Shown: one piece after another, positions 16,328 to 24,905 of the stretch
Position numbering within the stretch: the stretch's first letter is position 1
Layout: each line of letters opens with the position of its first letter
Origin: Streptomyces sp. HmicA12
Lineage (GTDB): Bacteria; Actinomycetota; Actinomycetes; Streptomycetales; Streptomycetaceae
Direction of reading: 5' to 3'
NCBI RefSeq assembly: GCF_000373565.1
Contig: NZ_KB891842.1
Span: forward strand, 186,001-250,000
Length of the DNA stretch: 64,000 nt
Notes under the pieces: generated by a model
Database searches by the model: none
Told to the model about the DNA's origin: nothing
Seen by the model: only the letters and a program-made list of their open reading frames with translations
Program-made: the position numbers and the translations under genes

Positions 16328-18628
16328 TCACGCGGCTGTCACGGCCTCCTCACCCGGCCCGCCCGCGCCCGCGACGGCCCGCCGCAGGTGATCGGCGGTG
16401 AACGAGCCCTCCGCATCGAGGAGTTGGGCGGGAGTTCCCTCGAAAACGACCCGCCCGCCGTGCCGGCCGCCCTCCGGGCCCAGGTCGATGATCCGGTCCG
16501 CGCGCCGGATCACGTCGAGGTTGTGCTCGACGACGACCACCGTGTTGCCCGCGTCGACGAGCCGGTCGAGCAGTGCCACGAGCCCGTCGACGTCCGCCAT
16601 GTGCAGGCCGGTCGTCGGCTCGTCCAGGACGTAGACCGCCGCCGTCCGGTGCAGCTGCGTGGCCAGTTTGATCCGCTGGCGCTCCCCGCCGGACAGCGTG
16701 CTCAGCGGCTGCCCGAGGGTGAGATAGCCGAGACCGACGTCGCTCAGGGCACGCAGCCGGCGGCGCACCGGCTCCTCGTCCGGCGCGGTGAAGTGGTCGA
16801 GCGCCTGCCCCGCCGTCATGTCGAGCACGTCGGCGACGGACCGGCCACGCACCGTGAGCGCGAGCACCTCGTCCCTGAATCGCCGCCCGTCGCACGCCGT
16901 GCACACCGTCGTCACCGGGTCCATGAACGCGAGGTCGCTGTAGATGATCCCCCGGCCCCGGCACGTCCCGCACGCACCGGCCGAGTTGAAGCTGAAGAGC
17001 CCGGGCTCCGTGCCCGTCCCGCGCGCGAAGATCTTCCGTACGGTGTCCATGATCCCGAGGTACGTCGCCGGGGTGGACCGCCCCGAGATCCCGATGGCCG
17101 ACTGGTCGACGACCACCGCCTCCGGGTGCGCGGCGACCAGCGCCCCGGACACCAGACTGCTCTTGCCGGACCCGGCGACGCCGGTGACGGCGGTGAGCAC
17201 CCCGGTCGGCACCCGCACGGACACGTTCTTGAGGTTGTGCAGCGAGGCGCCCTCGATCGGGAGGGAGCCGGTGGCCGTGCGCGGCCGCTCCTTGACCCCG
17301 CCGCGGCGCCGCAGGCAGCGGCCGGTGAGGGTGTCCGCGCGCCGCAGCCCCTCCGGCGTCCCCTCGTACACCACACGCCCACCGCCCGCGCCGCCCGCGG
17401 GCCCCATGTCGACGACGTGGTCGGCGACGGCGACGACGTCCGGGTCGTGCTCGACGACCAGGACCGTGTTCCCCTTGTCGCGCAGCCGCAGCAGCAGATC
17501 GTTGAGGCGTCCGACGTCGCGCGGGTGCAGGCCGATGCTCGGCTCGTCGAAGATGTACGTCATCCCGGTCAGGCTCGACCCCAGGTGCCGTACGGTCTTC
17601 AGCCGCTGCCCCTCACCGCCGGACAGGGTCGATGTCTCGCGGTCCAGGCTCAGATAGCCCAGCCCGATCGCCTCGATCCGCTCCAGGGCGGCGACGGCGG
17701 CCGCCGCGATCGGCCCGCCCACCGGGCCGTCGATCCGGCGCAGCACCGGGATCAGCTCGGCGACCTCCATGGCCGCGCAGTCGGCGATGTTCCGTCCGTC
17801 GATGCGGGTGGCGAGCGCGGCGGCGTTCAGCCGGGCCCCGTCGCAGAGCGGGCATGTGCCCTCCGTCAGGTACTGCCGCACCACGTCCTGGGTGCGCCGG
17901 CTCAGCGCCGACAGGTCGCGGTGCAGGTACAGCCGCTCGAAGCGGTCGGCGAGCCCCTCGTAGTCGATGTCGCGGCTGCCGCCCGTGTTGTCGACGTTCA
18001 CCTTCGCGCCGCTCCCGCGCATCAGGAACTCCCGCTCGGCGGCGGTGAACCGGGCCACCGGCTTGTGCGTGTCGAGCGAGGTGGTGTGCGTGTACGTCTG
18101 CCCCTGCCAGGTGCCGACGGCGAACGGCGGGAACCTGATCGCCCCGTCCACGAGGGACTTCGCCGGGTCGAGGATCCGGCCGTAGTCGGGCCGCACGCTC
18201 CGCCCGAGCCCGTGGCACTCGGGGCACATGCCGCCCGGCTCGTTGAACGAGTACGCCGTCGCCTCGCCCGCGCTCGGGGTCCCGCACCGCGAGAACAGCA
18301 CGCGGAGCACCGCGTGGATGTCGGTCATCGTGCCGACCGTGGACCGCGCGTGCCCGCCGATCGGCCGCTGGTCGACGACGATCGCGGGGGAGAGGTTCTC
18401 CAGGGCGTCCGCCCGGGGCTTCTCGTGCTTCGGCAGCCGGTTGCGGACGAACCAGGTGAACGTCTCGCCCAGCTGGCGCTGCGACTCGACGGCGACGGTC
18501 CCGAAGACCACGGACGACTTGCCCGAGCCGGACACCCCCGTGAAGACGGTGAGCCTTTCCCTCGGGATGCGCAGGGTGATGTTCCGGAGATTGTTCTCGC
18601 GGGCTCCGACGATGTGGATGTACCTCAT
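16328..18628 (-). CDS. Short UvrA-like ATPase (UvrA paralogue)
   Basis: The 766-aa protein has two ABC ATPase halves typical of UvrA. The first Walker A (GVSGSGKSS near residue 31) has LSGGEGQRLKTVRHLGSSL as signature. The second (GVAGSGKSS near residue 475) has LSGGERQRIKLATQL as signature. Zinc-module cysteine pairs are present (CPECHGLG, CPLCDGAR, CGTCRGRG, CTACDGRR). Canonical UvrA is about 950 aa; this form lacks the long UvrB-interaction insertions, as in the UvrA2/drug-resistance class linked to DNA-intercalator tolerance. The start at 18628 (MRYIHIVGARENNL) fits the family N-terminus. TAGCGT lies 7 bases upstream, so the mRNA may be leaderless. Confidence 0.9.
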   Translation of the reverse strand: MRYIHIVGARENNLRNITLRIPRERLTVFTGVSGSGKSSVVFGTVAVESQRQLGETFTWFVRNRLPKHEKPRADALENLSPAIVVDQRPIGGHARSTVGTMTDIHAVLRVLFSRCGTPSAGEATAYSFNEPGGMCPECHGLGRSVRPDYGRILDPAKSLVDGAIRFPPFAVGTWQGQTYTHTTSLDTHKPVARFTAAEREFLMRGSGAKVNVDNTGGSRDIDYEGLADRFERLYLHRDLSALSRRTQDVVRQYLTEGTCPLCDGARLNAAALATRIDGRNIADCAAMEVAELIPVLRRIDGPVGGPIAAAAVAALERIEAIGLGYLSLDRETSTLSGGEGQRLKTVRHLGSSLTGMTYIFDEPSIGLHPRDVGRLNDLLLRLRDKGNTVLVVEHDPDVVAVADHVVDMGPAGGAGGGRVVYEGTPEGLRRADTLTGRCLRRRGGVKERPRTATGSLPIEGASLHNLKNVSVRVPTGVLTAVTGVAGSGKSSLVSGALVAAHPEAVVVDQSAIGISGRSTPATYLGIMDTVRKIFARGTGTEPGLFSFNSAGACGTCRGRGIIYSDLAFMDPVTTVCTACDGRRFRDEVLALTVRGRSVADVLDMTAGQALDHFTAPDEEPVRRRLRALSDVGLGYLTLGQPLSTLSGGERQRIKLATQLHRTAAVYVLDEPTTGLHMADVDGLVALLDRLVDAGNTVVVVEHNLDVIRRADRIIDLGPEGGRHGGRVVFEGTPAQLLDAEGSFTADHLRRAVAGAGGPGEEAVTAA

Positions 18629-18693
18629 GACTCCGACGCTAGGCGGAATACCGGACACCTTTTGTCGTGCTTTGAGACCCGCGAGAAGCCTCG

Positions 18694-18726
18694 GACGCGG
18701 CTGCTCGGTCGATGAGCGGCCGCGTC
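18694..18726 (-). terminator. Terminator hairpin after the ABC-F gene
   Basis: GACGCGGCTGCTC pairs with GAGCGGCCGCGTC (one wobble) around the loop GGTCGAT, just beyond the stop of the minus-strand ABC-F gene. The loop and flanks (TGCTCGGTYGATGAGC, then GCGGCYTGTCT) are shared with the 14278-14326 hairpin. Confidence 0.75.
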
Positions 18727-18750
18727 AGCGGCCTGTCTTCCGCGGCCTCT

Positions 18751-20355
18751 CTAGAGCTCGAGCCACCGGGTCACGCCGATCGACTCCAGGAACCGGACGT
18801 CGTGGCTCGCCACGATCAGCGCGCCCTCGTACGACTCCAGCGCCGACGTCAGCTGCCGCACGCTCGCCAGGTCGAGGTTGTTCGTGGGCTCGTCCAGCAT
18901 CAGCAACTGCGGCGCCGGCTCGGCGAGCATCAGCGCGGCGAGTGCCGCCCGGAACCGCTCGCCGCCGGACAGCGTCCCCGCCCGCTGATCGGCCTTGGCG
19001 CCCTTGAACAGGAAGCGGGCCAGACGGGCCCGGACCCGGTTGTTGGAGGCGTCGGGCGCGAACCGGGCCACGTTCTCGGCCACGCTCGCCGTGTCGTCCA
19101 GCACGTCGAGCCGCTGCGGCAGAAGACGCATCGGTACGTGCACGACCGCCTCGCCCTCGACCGGCCGAAGCTCACCGGCGACGGTGCGCAGCAGTGTCGT
19201 CTTGCCCGCGCCGTTGCGGCCGACGAGCGCGATCCGCTCGGGACCGCGCACCTCGAACTCGCCCTTCACCCGCGCCCCGTGGACGACCGAGAGGTTGTGC
19301 AGGGTGAGGACGGTACGCCCCGGCGGCACGGCCGTGTACGGCAGGTCGACGCGGATCTCGTCGTCGTCCCGCACCGCCTCCACCGCCTCGTCGAGCCGCT
19401 CCTTGGCCTCGGCGAGCTTCTCCTCGTGCAGGATGCGGTGCTTGCCGGCGGAGACCTGCGCCGCCCGTTTGCGCGCACCCATCACGATCTTCGGCTCGCG
19501 TTTGGAGTCCCACATCTTCTGCCCATAGCGCCTGCGCCGGGCCAACGTGACCTGCGCTTCGGTCAGTTCACGCTTCTGCTTCCTGAAATCGGACTCGGCG
19601 ACCCGCACCATCCTTTCCGCCGCCTCCTGTTCGGTGGCGAGCGCCTTCTCGTACGCGGAGAAGTTGCCGCCGTACCAGGTGACCTCGCCGCCGCGCAGAT
19701 CGGCGATCTGGTCCACACGGTCCAGGAGTTCACGGTCGTGGCTGACCACGATCATGACGCCGGACCAGCCCTCGACGGTCGCGTACAGCCGCTGTCGTGC
19801 GTGCAGGTCCAGGTTGTTGGTGGGCTCGTCGAGGAGCAGCACGTCGGGGCGGCGCAGCAGCAGCGCCGCGAGGCGCAGCAGGACCGACTCGCCGCCCGAC
19901 ACCTCCCCGGTCGTCCGGTCCACATCGATCCGGTCGAGGCCGAGTTGGGCGAGAAGAGCGATCGCCCGCTCCTCCACGTCCCAGTCGTCGCCGACCGTGG
20001 TGAAGTGCTCCTCGGCCACGTCGCCCGCCTCGATGGCGTGCAGCGCGGCCCTGGTGCTGGCGATGCCGAGGACCTCGTCGACCCGGAGCGCGGTGTCGAG
20101 GGTGACGTTCTGCGGCAGGTAGCCGATGTCGCCGGACACGCGCACGGTGCCGTCCGCCGGGGCCAGCTCGCCCGCGATCAGCTTCAACAGGGTTGATTTT
20201 CCGGACCCGTTGATGCCGATCAGACCGGTGCGGCCCGGACCGAACGCGACCTGGAGACCGTCGAAGACGCCGGTGCCGTCCGGCCAGGCGTAGTCGAGAC
20301 CGGTGACGGCGACGGACGTGGCGGGGGAGCCGGAGTGGCTCTGGGGATGTGACAT
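18751..20355 (-). CDS. ABC-F ATPase, antibiotic-resistance-like type
   Basis: The 534-aa cytosolic protein has two ABC domains and no membrane part. First half: Walker A GINGSGKST near residue 48, signature VSGGESVLLRLA, Walker B VLLLDEPTNNLDL. A charged linker of about 80 residues follows (EQEAAERMVRVAESDFRKQKREL onward). Second half: Walker A GRNGAGKTT, signature LSGGERFRAALAAL, Walker B LLMLDEPTNNLDL. Such proteins rescue or protect ribosomes, often against antibiotics bound near the peptidyl-transferase centre. The start at 20355 (MSHPQSHSG) has GAGG upstream. The 200-base structured leader in front of it supports drug- or stalling-induced expression. Confidence 0.9.
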   Translation of the reverse strand: MSHPQSHSGSPATSVAVTGLDYAWPDGTGVFDGLQVAFGPGRTGLIGINGSGKSTLLKLIAGELAPADGTVRVSGDIGYLPQNVTLDTALRVDEVLGIASTRAALHAIEAGDVAEEHFTTVGDDWDVEERAIALLAQLGLDRIDVDRTTGEVSGGESVLLRLAALLLRRPDVLLLDEPTNNLDLHARQRLYATVEGWSGVMIVVSHDRELLDRVDQIADLRGGEVTWYGGNFSAYEKALATEQEAAERMVRVAESDFRKQKRELTEAQVTLARRRRYGQKMWDSKREPKIVMGARKRAAQVSAGKHRILHEEKLAEAKERLDEAVEAVRDDDEIRVDLPYTAVPPGRTVLTLHNLSVVHGARVKGEFEVRGPERIALVGRNGAGKTTLLRTVAGELRPVEGEAVVHVPMRLLPQRLDVLDDTASVAENVARFAPDASNNRVRARLARFLFKGAKADQRAGTLSGGERFRAALAALMLAEPAPQLLMLDEPTNNLDLASVRQLTSALESYEGALIVASHDVRFLESIGVTRWLEL

Positions 20356-20565
20356 GAAGGCCTCGCGGTTGCTCGGTGCGAACGGTGACGGGATGCGACG
20401 CGTTCGAGACACCGCGGGCCAGAGGCGACAAAAAAGGCCTGTACCGGCGGGGAGGACGGCTCATGTGCCGAGGTCTCACACAACGACATGCGGGTACGCG
20501 CGACGAGCTGCGTACGCGTGACATGCGCGGTGTCTCAAGACCTCAGAAGAGCAACGTCCTTCTCC
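20356..20565 (-). promoter_or_regulatory. Putative attenuator leader of the ABC-F gene
   Basis: Read on the minus strand. AGGAGAAGGACG (near 20565-20554) is followed by TTG CTC TTC TGA, a possible 3-codon reading frame with a well-placed ribosome site. Next comes GAGGTCT (20544-20538), which can pair with AGACCTC at 20476-20470. It is followed by GAGACACCGCG (20536-20526), which can pair perfectly over 11 bases with CGCGGTGTCTC at 20416-20406. GTCTC/GAGAC overlaps make these pairings compete. A T6 run lies at 20435-20430 between them. The layout fits translation-coupled attenuation, but the fold is inferred by eye. Confidence 0.5.
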
Positions 20566-20630
20566 TATCGACGGCAACAGGACCTTCATCGAAGGTAAGG
20601 CGCTGTCCGAGGGCCGTCAAAGTATTTATC

Positions 20631-21296
20631 GTGAGGCACGTGCCCCATGGCTCCCTCGCACTCCCCGCCCGCCTGCTCCTCCTCGCGTACGACACCGGCA
20701 AGGACCGGGTGTCCGGCGCCCCCGACCTGCCCCTCGCGGTCCGCGCGGGCGCTCTCGCGGAACTCGCCGCGCGCGACCTGATCCACGAGGTGGACGGCGT
20801 CGTGACGCCGGTCCTCGACGCGTGCACCGACGACCCCGTTCTCGACCAGCTCCTCGAACTCATCGCGGAGTCGAGGCCACGCGCGTGGCGCGGCACGATC
20901 ACCCACCGGGCCCGTGTCACCCACGACAGCGTGCGCCGCGAACTGGTCGCCCACGGATACCTGCGCGCCGAGCCGCGCCGTGTCCTCGGTCTGTTCCCCG
21001 GCACCCGCCACACGCTGGAGCGCTCCGGATACGTGGAGGTGCTGCGCATGGAGGCGCGGGCCGCGCTGACCGGCCCCGCCGCCCCGGACGCCGTGCCCCG
21101 CGACCAGGCGGCCCTCCTCGTGCTCGCCGCGGCCGGTCACCTCCGAGGCCTGCTCTCCGGGCGCGAACGCAGACAGCACGCCGAGCGGCTCACCGACCTC
21201 GCCGGACGCGCGGGCCCCTACGTGCCGCAGATCCGCAAGGCCCTCGAAGCCGCGGTGAAGTCCGCCGAGGCGGCCCGCTCGTCAGGCGGCGGCTGA
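20631..21296 (+). CDS. GPP34 (GOLPH3-like) family protein
   Basis: The protein is about 221 aa and matches the bacterial GPP34 family, homologues of Golgi phosphoprotein 3. Visible features are SLALPARLLLLAYDTGKDR, LPLAVRAGALAELAARDLIHEVDG, a long helix-rich core with VTHDSVRRELVAHGYLRAEPRRVLGLFPGTRHTLE near 100-140, and RDQAALLVLAAAGHLRGLLSGRERR. Streptomyces usually carries several copies; their role is unknown, though the eukaryotic form binds phosphoinositides. The start is uncertain: GTG at 20631 is used, GTG at 20640 is possible. It is divergent from the ABC-F gene and shares its upstream region. Confidence 0.85.
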   Translation: MRHVPHGSLALPARLLLLAYDTGKDRVSGAPDLPLAVRAGALAELAARDLIHEVDGVVTPVLDACTDDPVLDQLLELIAESRPRAWRGTITHRARVTHDSVRRELVAHGYLRAEPRRVLGLFPGTRHTLERSGYVEVLRMEARAALTGPAAPDAVPRDQAALLVLAAAGHLRGLLSGRERRQHAERLTDLAGRAGPYVPQIRKALEAAVKSAEAARSSGGG

Positions 21297-21308
21297 GCCC
21301 CAGGGAGC

Positions 21309-21872
21309 TCACGAGTCGGCCGAGTCGCGCCCGCGGCCCCGGACCGTCAGCGCGACGACGGCTCCGCCCGCCGCGAGCACCAGCACCGCCAGCGGCCGGC
21401 CCGCCCCGGACACCGGCACGTCCACCCAGGCGGCGGCCAGCACGGCGGCCGACGCGGCGGCAGCGGCCAGCGCCTCGCCCCAGGTGCGCCGCGCGGGACG
21501 GGTGGCGGTGAGCCCGGTCGACCAGGCGTCGCTCGCCGCGAGGTAACCGGCGAGCAGCACCGCCGTGCAGCCCGCCTGCCACAGCGGCGGATCACCGAAC
21601 GCGGCGATCAGCACGGCCGCGCACGCGAGCGCGGTCGTCCGGTGCCGCGCCAACCGGGCCCACCAGCGGAACGAGTGCAGCGTCGGCCGCAGATCGAGGC
21701 CCGGAGCCGCCCACAGCCCGAGGACCAGCGAGCAGCAGAACAGGAAGAGCCCGGTGCCGTCGTGTCCGGCGGCCCACGGCCGGTACGCCGCCGTCAGCAG
21801 GGCGACACCGAGCACCCGCACCGGCAGCGTGCGCACCGCGTGGCCGGCGTACTCCCGCCAGGGCACGGTCAT
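21309..21872 (-). CDS. Small integral membrane protein at the end of the MoxR operon
   Basis: The 187-aa protein has about five hydrophobic segments (near residues 15-35, 40-55, 70-95, 100-120, 135-180) and an acidic C-terminus (RGRGRDSADS). I do not recognise a family beyond membrane protein. Its ATG overlaps the DUF58 stop by 4 bases, so it is the fifth and last gene of the coupled operon running from 25831. The 12-base gap to the convergent GPP34 stop contains no hairpin. Confidence 0.75.
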   Translation of the reverse strand: MTVPWREYAGHAVRTLPVRVLGVALLTAAYRPWAAGHDGTGLFLFCCSLVLGLWAAPGLDLRPTLHSFRWWARLARHRTTALACAAVLIAAFGDPPLWQAGCTAVLLAGYLAASDAWSTGLTATRPARRTWGEALAAAAASAAVLAAAWVDVPVSGAGRPLAVLVLAAGGAVVALTVRGRGRDSADS

Positions 21873-23284
21873 CGCGGCCGCCCTCCCACACGCCGGGACA
21901 ACAGCGGCGCGAGCGCCAGGTCGAGGGGCTCGCCCGCGGTGTGCCGCAGCACCGGCACCCCGCTGTCCCGCAGCGCGAACCGCATCGCCGCCCGGTCCGC
22001 GTGCCACAGCCGCAGCGCCAACTCGCCCGCCGTGTCGCCCGGTGGCACCTCCGGGTCGCCGCTCGGGATCTCCACGACGACCGGCCGTCTGGCCCGTGCC
22101 TGGAGGTCGCGCAGCACCTTCAGGATGCGGGCGTCGCTCAGTGGCGTGAACACGTAGACCAGAGCGCCTTCGGGCAGCGCGGGCGCGGGGACGCGCTGCA
22201 GCCCGGACGCGTCGAAGCGGCGGTCCTTGCGGACGGCGAGGACGCTCTCGACGATCCGGTAGAACGCGGCGTCCCCGGACCGCGGTGGCAGCCAGCGCGT
22301 CGCGCCGCCGGTCGACACGACACCGACCCGGTCGTGCGTGCGCAGATACGCGCGGGCGAGACCGGCCGCGGCGCGCACCGTCTCGTCGAGCGAGGAGACC
22401 CCGGTCGCCGGGTCGACCACGTCGGCGAACGCGTCGATCAGCATCACCGTGTCCGCGGCCCGCTCGGCGGCGAACCGGTGCAACTGCACCGTGCCGCGCC
22501 GCGTCGTCGACGGCCAGTGGATCCGCCGCTGCCGCTCGCCCGGCTCCCACTGCCGTACGCCGATGACCTCGACGCCCTCCCCGTACTGCGCGGCCGTGTG
22601 CTCCCCGAGCCGTTGCGGCAGGCGGGCCGGGACCGGCGTGAACCGCGGCTGCCCCGCGTGCGGGAACACCGCCACCTCGGCCACCGCCACCCGTACGGTG
22701 CGGCGGACGATGCCCCCGGCGTCGTACACGTCGAGATCGACCGGGCCGAGCGACCAGCGGCCCCAGCTCAGCGCGGTGAACCGGAGGGTGACCGCCCGTC
22801 GCCCCGCGACGACCTCGTCGAGACGGACGCCGGGGCCGAGCGTGAGGCCCGGGTCGAGCCGTGCGTCGCCGTCGCCGTCATGGGTGACCTCGATGCGCAC
22901 GGTGATCGAGTCGCCCTCGAAGCAGCGCCGGGGCTCCACGGTCGTCGCCGTCTCGATGCGGCGCGGACCGGCGCGGGGCAGGGACAGGGCGAGCAGCACC
23001 ACGGGGACGGCGGCGAGGGCGAGCAGCCACGGCCTGCCGCTGAGCAGCGCCGCGGTGAGGGCCACCGCGGTCACGGTCAGGAGGCGGAGGAGGCGCTCGC
23101 CGGGGCGGGGGCCCTCCGGGGGTGCGGGTGGGGGTTCGGCCGGGGTCCGGCGGCCTTCCAGGGCGCGGAGGACGGCGGCGTCGGGCGCACCGTCCGGGGT
23201 GCCTCGCCGAGCCATCCGGCCGGCGCGTCGACGGGGCTGGTCGCGCGGCTCCCCGCGCCCCGGTCGGGGCCGTTCGGCGCTCAC
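21869..23284 (-). CDS. DUF58 protein (MoxR partner)
   Basis: The 471-aa protein has two hydrophobic segments near residues 70-110. A beta-sandwich region follows (VEPRRCFEGDSITVRIEVTHDGDGDARL). The DUF58 signature is GVEVIGVRQWEPGERQRRIHWPSTTRRGTVQLHRFAAERA near 250-290, followed by a von Willebrand A-like part (TVMLIDAFADV with a DxxxD-like pattern). These proteins pair with MoxR ATPases in a chaperone-like complex at the membrane. The GTG at 23284 overlaps the MoxR stop by 4 bases. The N-terminal RPGRGEPRDQPRRR stretch is encoded by a copy of the dispersed intergenic repeat (23239-23269), so it may be a late addition. Confidence 0.87.
   Translation of the reverse strand: MSAERPRPGRGEPRDQPRRRAGRMARRGTPDGAPDAAVLRALEGRRTPAEPPPAPPEGPRPGERLLRLLTVTAVALTAALLSGRPWLLALAAVPVVLLALSLPRAGPRRIETATTVEPRRCFEGDSITVRIEVTHDGDGDARLDPGLTLGPGVRLDEVVAGRRAVTLRFTALSWGRWSLGPVDLDVYDAGGIVRRTVRVAVAEVAVFPHAGQPRFTPVPARLPQRLGEHTAAQYGEGVEVIGVRQWEPGERQRRIHWPSTTRRGTVQLHRFAAERAADTVMLIDAFADVVDPATGVSSLDETVRAAAGLARAYLRTHDRVGVVSTGGATRWLPPRSGDAAFYRIVESVLAVRKDRRFDASGLQRVPAPALPEGALVYVFTPLSDARILKVLRDLQARARRPVVVEIPSGDPEVPPGDTAGELALRLWHADRAAMRFALRDSGVPVLRHTAGEPLDLALAPLLSRRVGGRPR
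23239..23269 (-). repeat. Dispersed repeat core inside the DUF58 coding region
   Basis: On the minus strand this reads as GGGGCGCGGGGAGCCGCGCG followed by ACCAGCCCCG. The first 20 bases match the intergenic repeat core GGGGCGCGGGGAACTGCGCG at all but three positions, and the following ACCAGCCCC is identical to the copy near 43490. Here the repeat lies in frame within a gene, encoding part of a charged N-terminal tail. Confidence 0.7.
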
Positions 23285-24291
23285 GGGCGCACCGGCTCCG
23301 TACGGCGCGTCGACGGCGTCGGCACCGTGGCGACGATCTCGCGCACCACCGTGTCCGTGGAGATCTCCCGTACCCACAACTCCGGGCGCAGCGAGACCCG
23401 GTGGGCCAGGGCCGGTACCGCGAGGGCCTTCAGGTCCTCCGGGATCACGAAGTCACGTTGCTCCAACACCGCACGCGCGCGGGCCAGTTGGATGAGGGCG
23501 AGACCGCCGCGCGGGGACGCGCCGATGCTGATCTGGGGGTGGTCGCGGGTGGCGTTCACGAGTGCGACGGCGTAGGCGAGGAGGTCGTCGTCGATCTCGA
23601 CGCGTTCCACCGCGGCTCGCCAGGCCACCACCTCCGCGGGCCCCGCGAGCCGGTCGACGCGCGCTTCGGGCGCGGCGCGGTCGACCCGGGCGCGCAGCAT
23701 CGCCAGTTCCTCGTCGGACGCCAAGTACCCCATGCGGACCCGGAGTTGGAAGCGATCCAGCTGGGCCTCCGGGAGCGAGTAGGTGCCCTCGTACTCCACC
23801 GGATTGGCGGTCGCGATCACCAGGAACGGGTCGGGCAGCGGGCGCGTCGCCCCGTCCACGGTCACCTGTGACTCGGCCATCGCCTCCAGGAGCGCGGCCT
23901 GGGTCTTGGGCGGCGTCCGGTTGATCTCGTCGGCGAGCAGCAGGTGCGCGAAGACGGGTCCCGGGTGGAAGACCATCTCGCCGCCGCGCTGGTCGTACAG
24001 GGAGGCGCCGGTGACGTCGGACGGCAGCAGGTCGGGCGTGAACTGGATGCGGCGGAAGTCCAGGCCGAGCGCCGTCGCGAAGGACCGCGCGAGCAGCGTC
24101 TTGCCGAGCCCCGGCAGGTCCTCGATCAGCACGTGCCCGCGGGCCAGGACGCCGAGCATGACGAGTTCGAGGGCCTCGGACTTGCCCACGACGGCGCGGC
24201 CCACCTCGCGCAGCACGGCGCAGGCCCGCTCGCCGGCCTCCCGCGGGGTCAGGGGCGCGAGCGGGGCGGGTGTCTCGGACGGGCTCGTCAC
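23281..24291 (-). CDS. MoxR-family AAA+ ATPase
   Basis: The 336-aa protein has the MoxR layout. VVGKSEALELVMLGVLARGHVLIEDLPGLGKT carries Walker A near residues 59-66. RRIQFTPDLLPSDVTG follows near 83. Walker B LLLADEINRTPPKTQAALLEAMAE is near 120. Sensor 1 is FLVIATANPVEYEGTY near 155, and the C-terminal lid has SIGASPRGGLALIQLARA near 270. MoxR ATPases are chaperone-like partners of DUF58/VWA proteins. The GTG start overlaps the upstream stop by 4 bases and its own stop overlaps the DUF58 start, so stoichiometry is probably set by coupling. Confidence 0.95.
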   Translation of the reverse strand: MTSPSETPAPLAPLTPREAGERACAVLREVGRAVVGKSEALELVMLGVLARGHVLIEDLPGLGKTLLARSFATALGLDFRRIQFTPDLLPSDVTGASLYDQRGGEMVFHPGPVFAHLLLADEINRTPPKTQAALLEAMAESQVTVDGATRPLPDPFLVIATANPVEYEGTYSLPEAQLDRFQLRVRMGYLASDEELAMLRARVDRAAPEARVDRLAGPAEVVAWRAAVERVEIDDDLLAYAVALVNATRDHPQISIGASPRGGLALIQLARARAVLEQRDFVIPEDLKALAVPALAHRVSLRPELWVREISTDTVVREIVATVPTPSTRRTEPVRP

Positions 24292-24905
24292 GACGCTTCT
24301 TCCTTACGGGGGTGAGTGCGGGTACGCGTACGGGGCGCCCTTTCGCCGAGCGCTTCGAGGCGGTCGACGAGGCGGCCGAGCACCTCGGCCGGGATCGCGC
24401 CGTCCGGCCCCGTCGCGGGCGGCTCGGGGCCCAGCCAGCGCCACAGCTCGAGGCCGATCAACTCGGCCGCGCGGTCCGGCTGTTGGTCGAGGGAGACATG
24501 GTGGTGCTCGGCGAGCGCGGCGGCGAACAGGCGGCGCAGTTCGGGCCTCAGCACCGCCCGGTAGCCCAAGGCGCCGTCGGGACCCAGCGAAATGCGTACG
24601 TTGCGGTGCCACTCGCCCATGCCCGGTGCCCGGGTCCGCAGCAGCCGTACCTCGCCCCGCCGTCCGGAGTCCTGCGCGTCCGCGCCGACGACGTAGCGCG
24701 CGAAGAACAGGGCGCCCGCGGCGAGCAGGGCGGCCGTCGCGCCGGCCGGGACAGGACCGTCGACGAGAAGGATCAGCAGGACTCCTGAGACGGCCACCGC
24801 GCCCAGCAGGGACACGAGTTGAGGAACCGTCAGAAGCATGCGGCGCGGAAAGGGGCCGGTGTCGCTCGGCGGCGTCCCGGTGCGCCCCGGCGCAGGACCG
24901 GTCAT
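24288..24905 (-). CDS. Membrane protein of the MoxR operon
   Basis: The 205-aa protein has two transmembrane segments near residues 25-70 (LVSLLGAVAVSGVLLILLV and AALLAAGALFFARYVVG). A soluble helical domain of about 130 residues (LRPELRRLFAAALAEHHHVSLDQQPDRAAELIGLELWRWL) follows. I do not recognise a named family. It sits between DUF4129 and MoxR genes with ATGA/GTGA overlaps on both sides, a position often taken by a small conserved membrane protein in actinobacterial MoxR operons. Confidence 0.78.
   Translation of the reverse strand: MTGPAPGRTGTPPSDTGPFPRRMLLTVPQLVSLLGAVAVSGVLLILLVDGPVPAGATAALLAAGALFFARYVVGADAQDSGRRGEVRLLRTRAPGMGEWHRNVRISLGPDGALGYRAVLRPELRRLFAAALAEHHHVSLDQQPDRAAELIGLELWRWLGPEPPATGPDGAIPAEVLGRLVDRLEALGERAPRTRTRTHPRKEEAS

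Noticed and set aside
20220..20489. 89-codon frame in the ABC-F leader beginning MSLCETSAHE
   Set aside because: No ribosome site, and it runs into the ABC-F gene in another frame; the TTG-CTC-TTC-TGA frame with its clear ribosome site is a better leader candidate.
20376..20630. 85-residue N-terminal extension of the GPP34 protein
   Set aside because: It is antisense to the ABC-F leader, Arg-rich and unlike the family; the true start is near 20631-20640.
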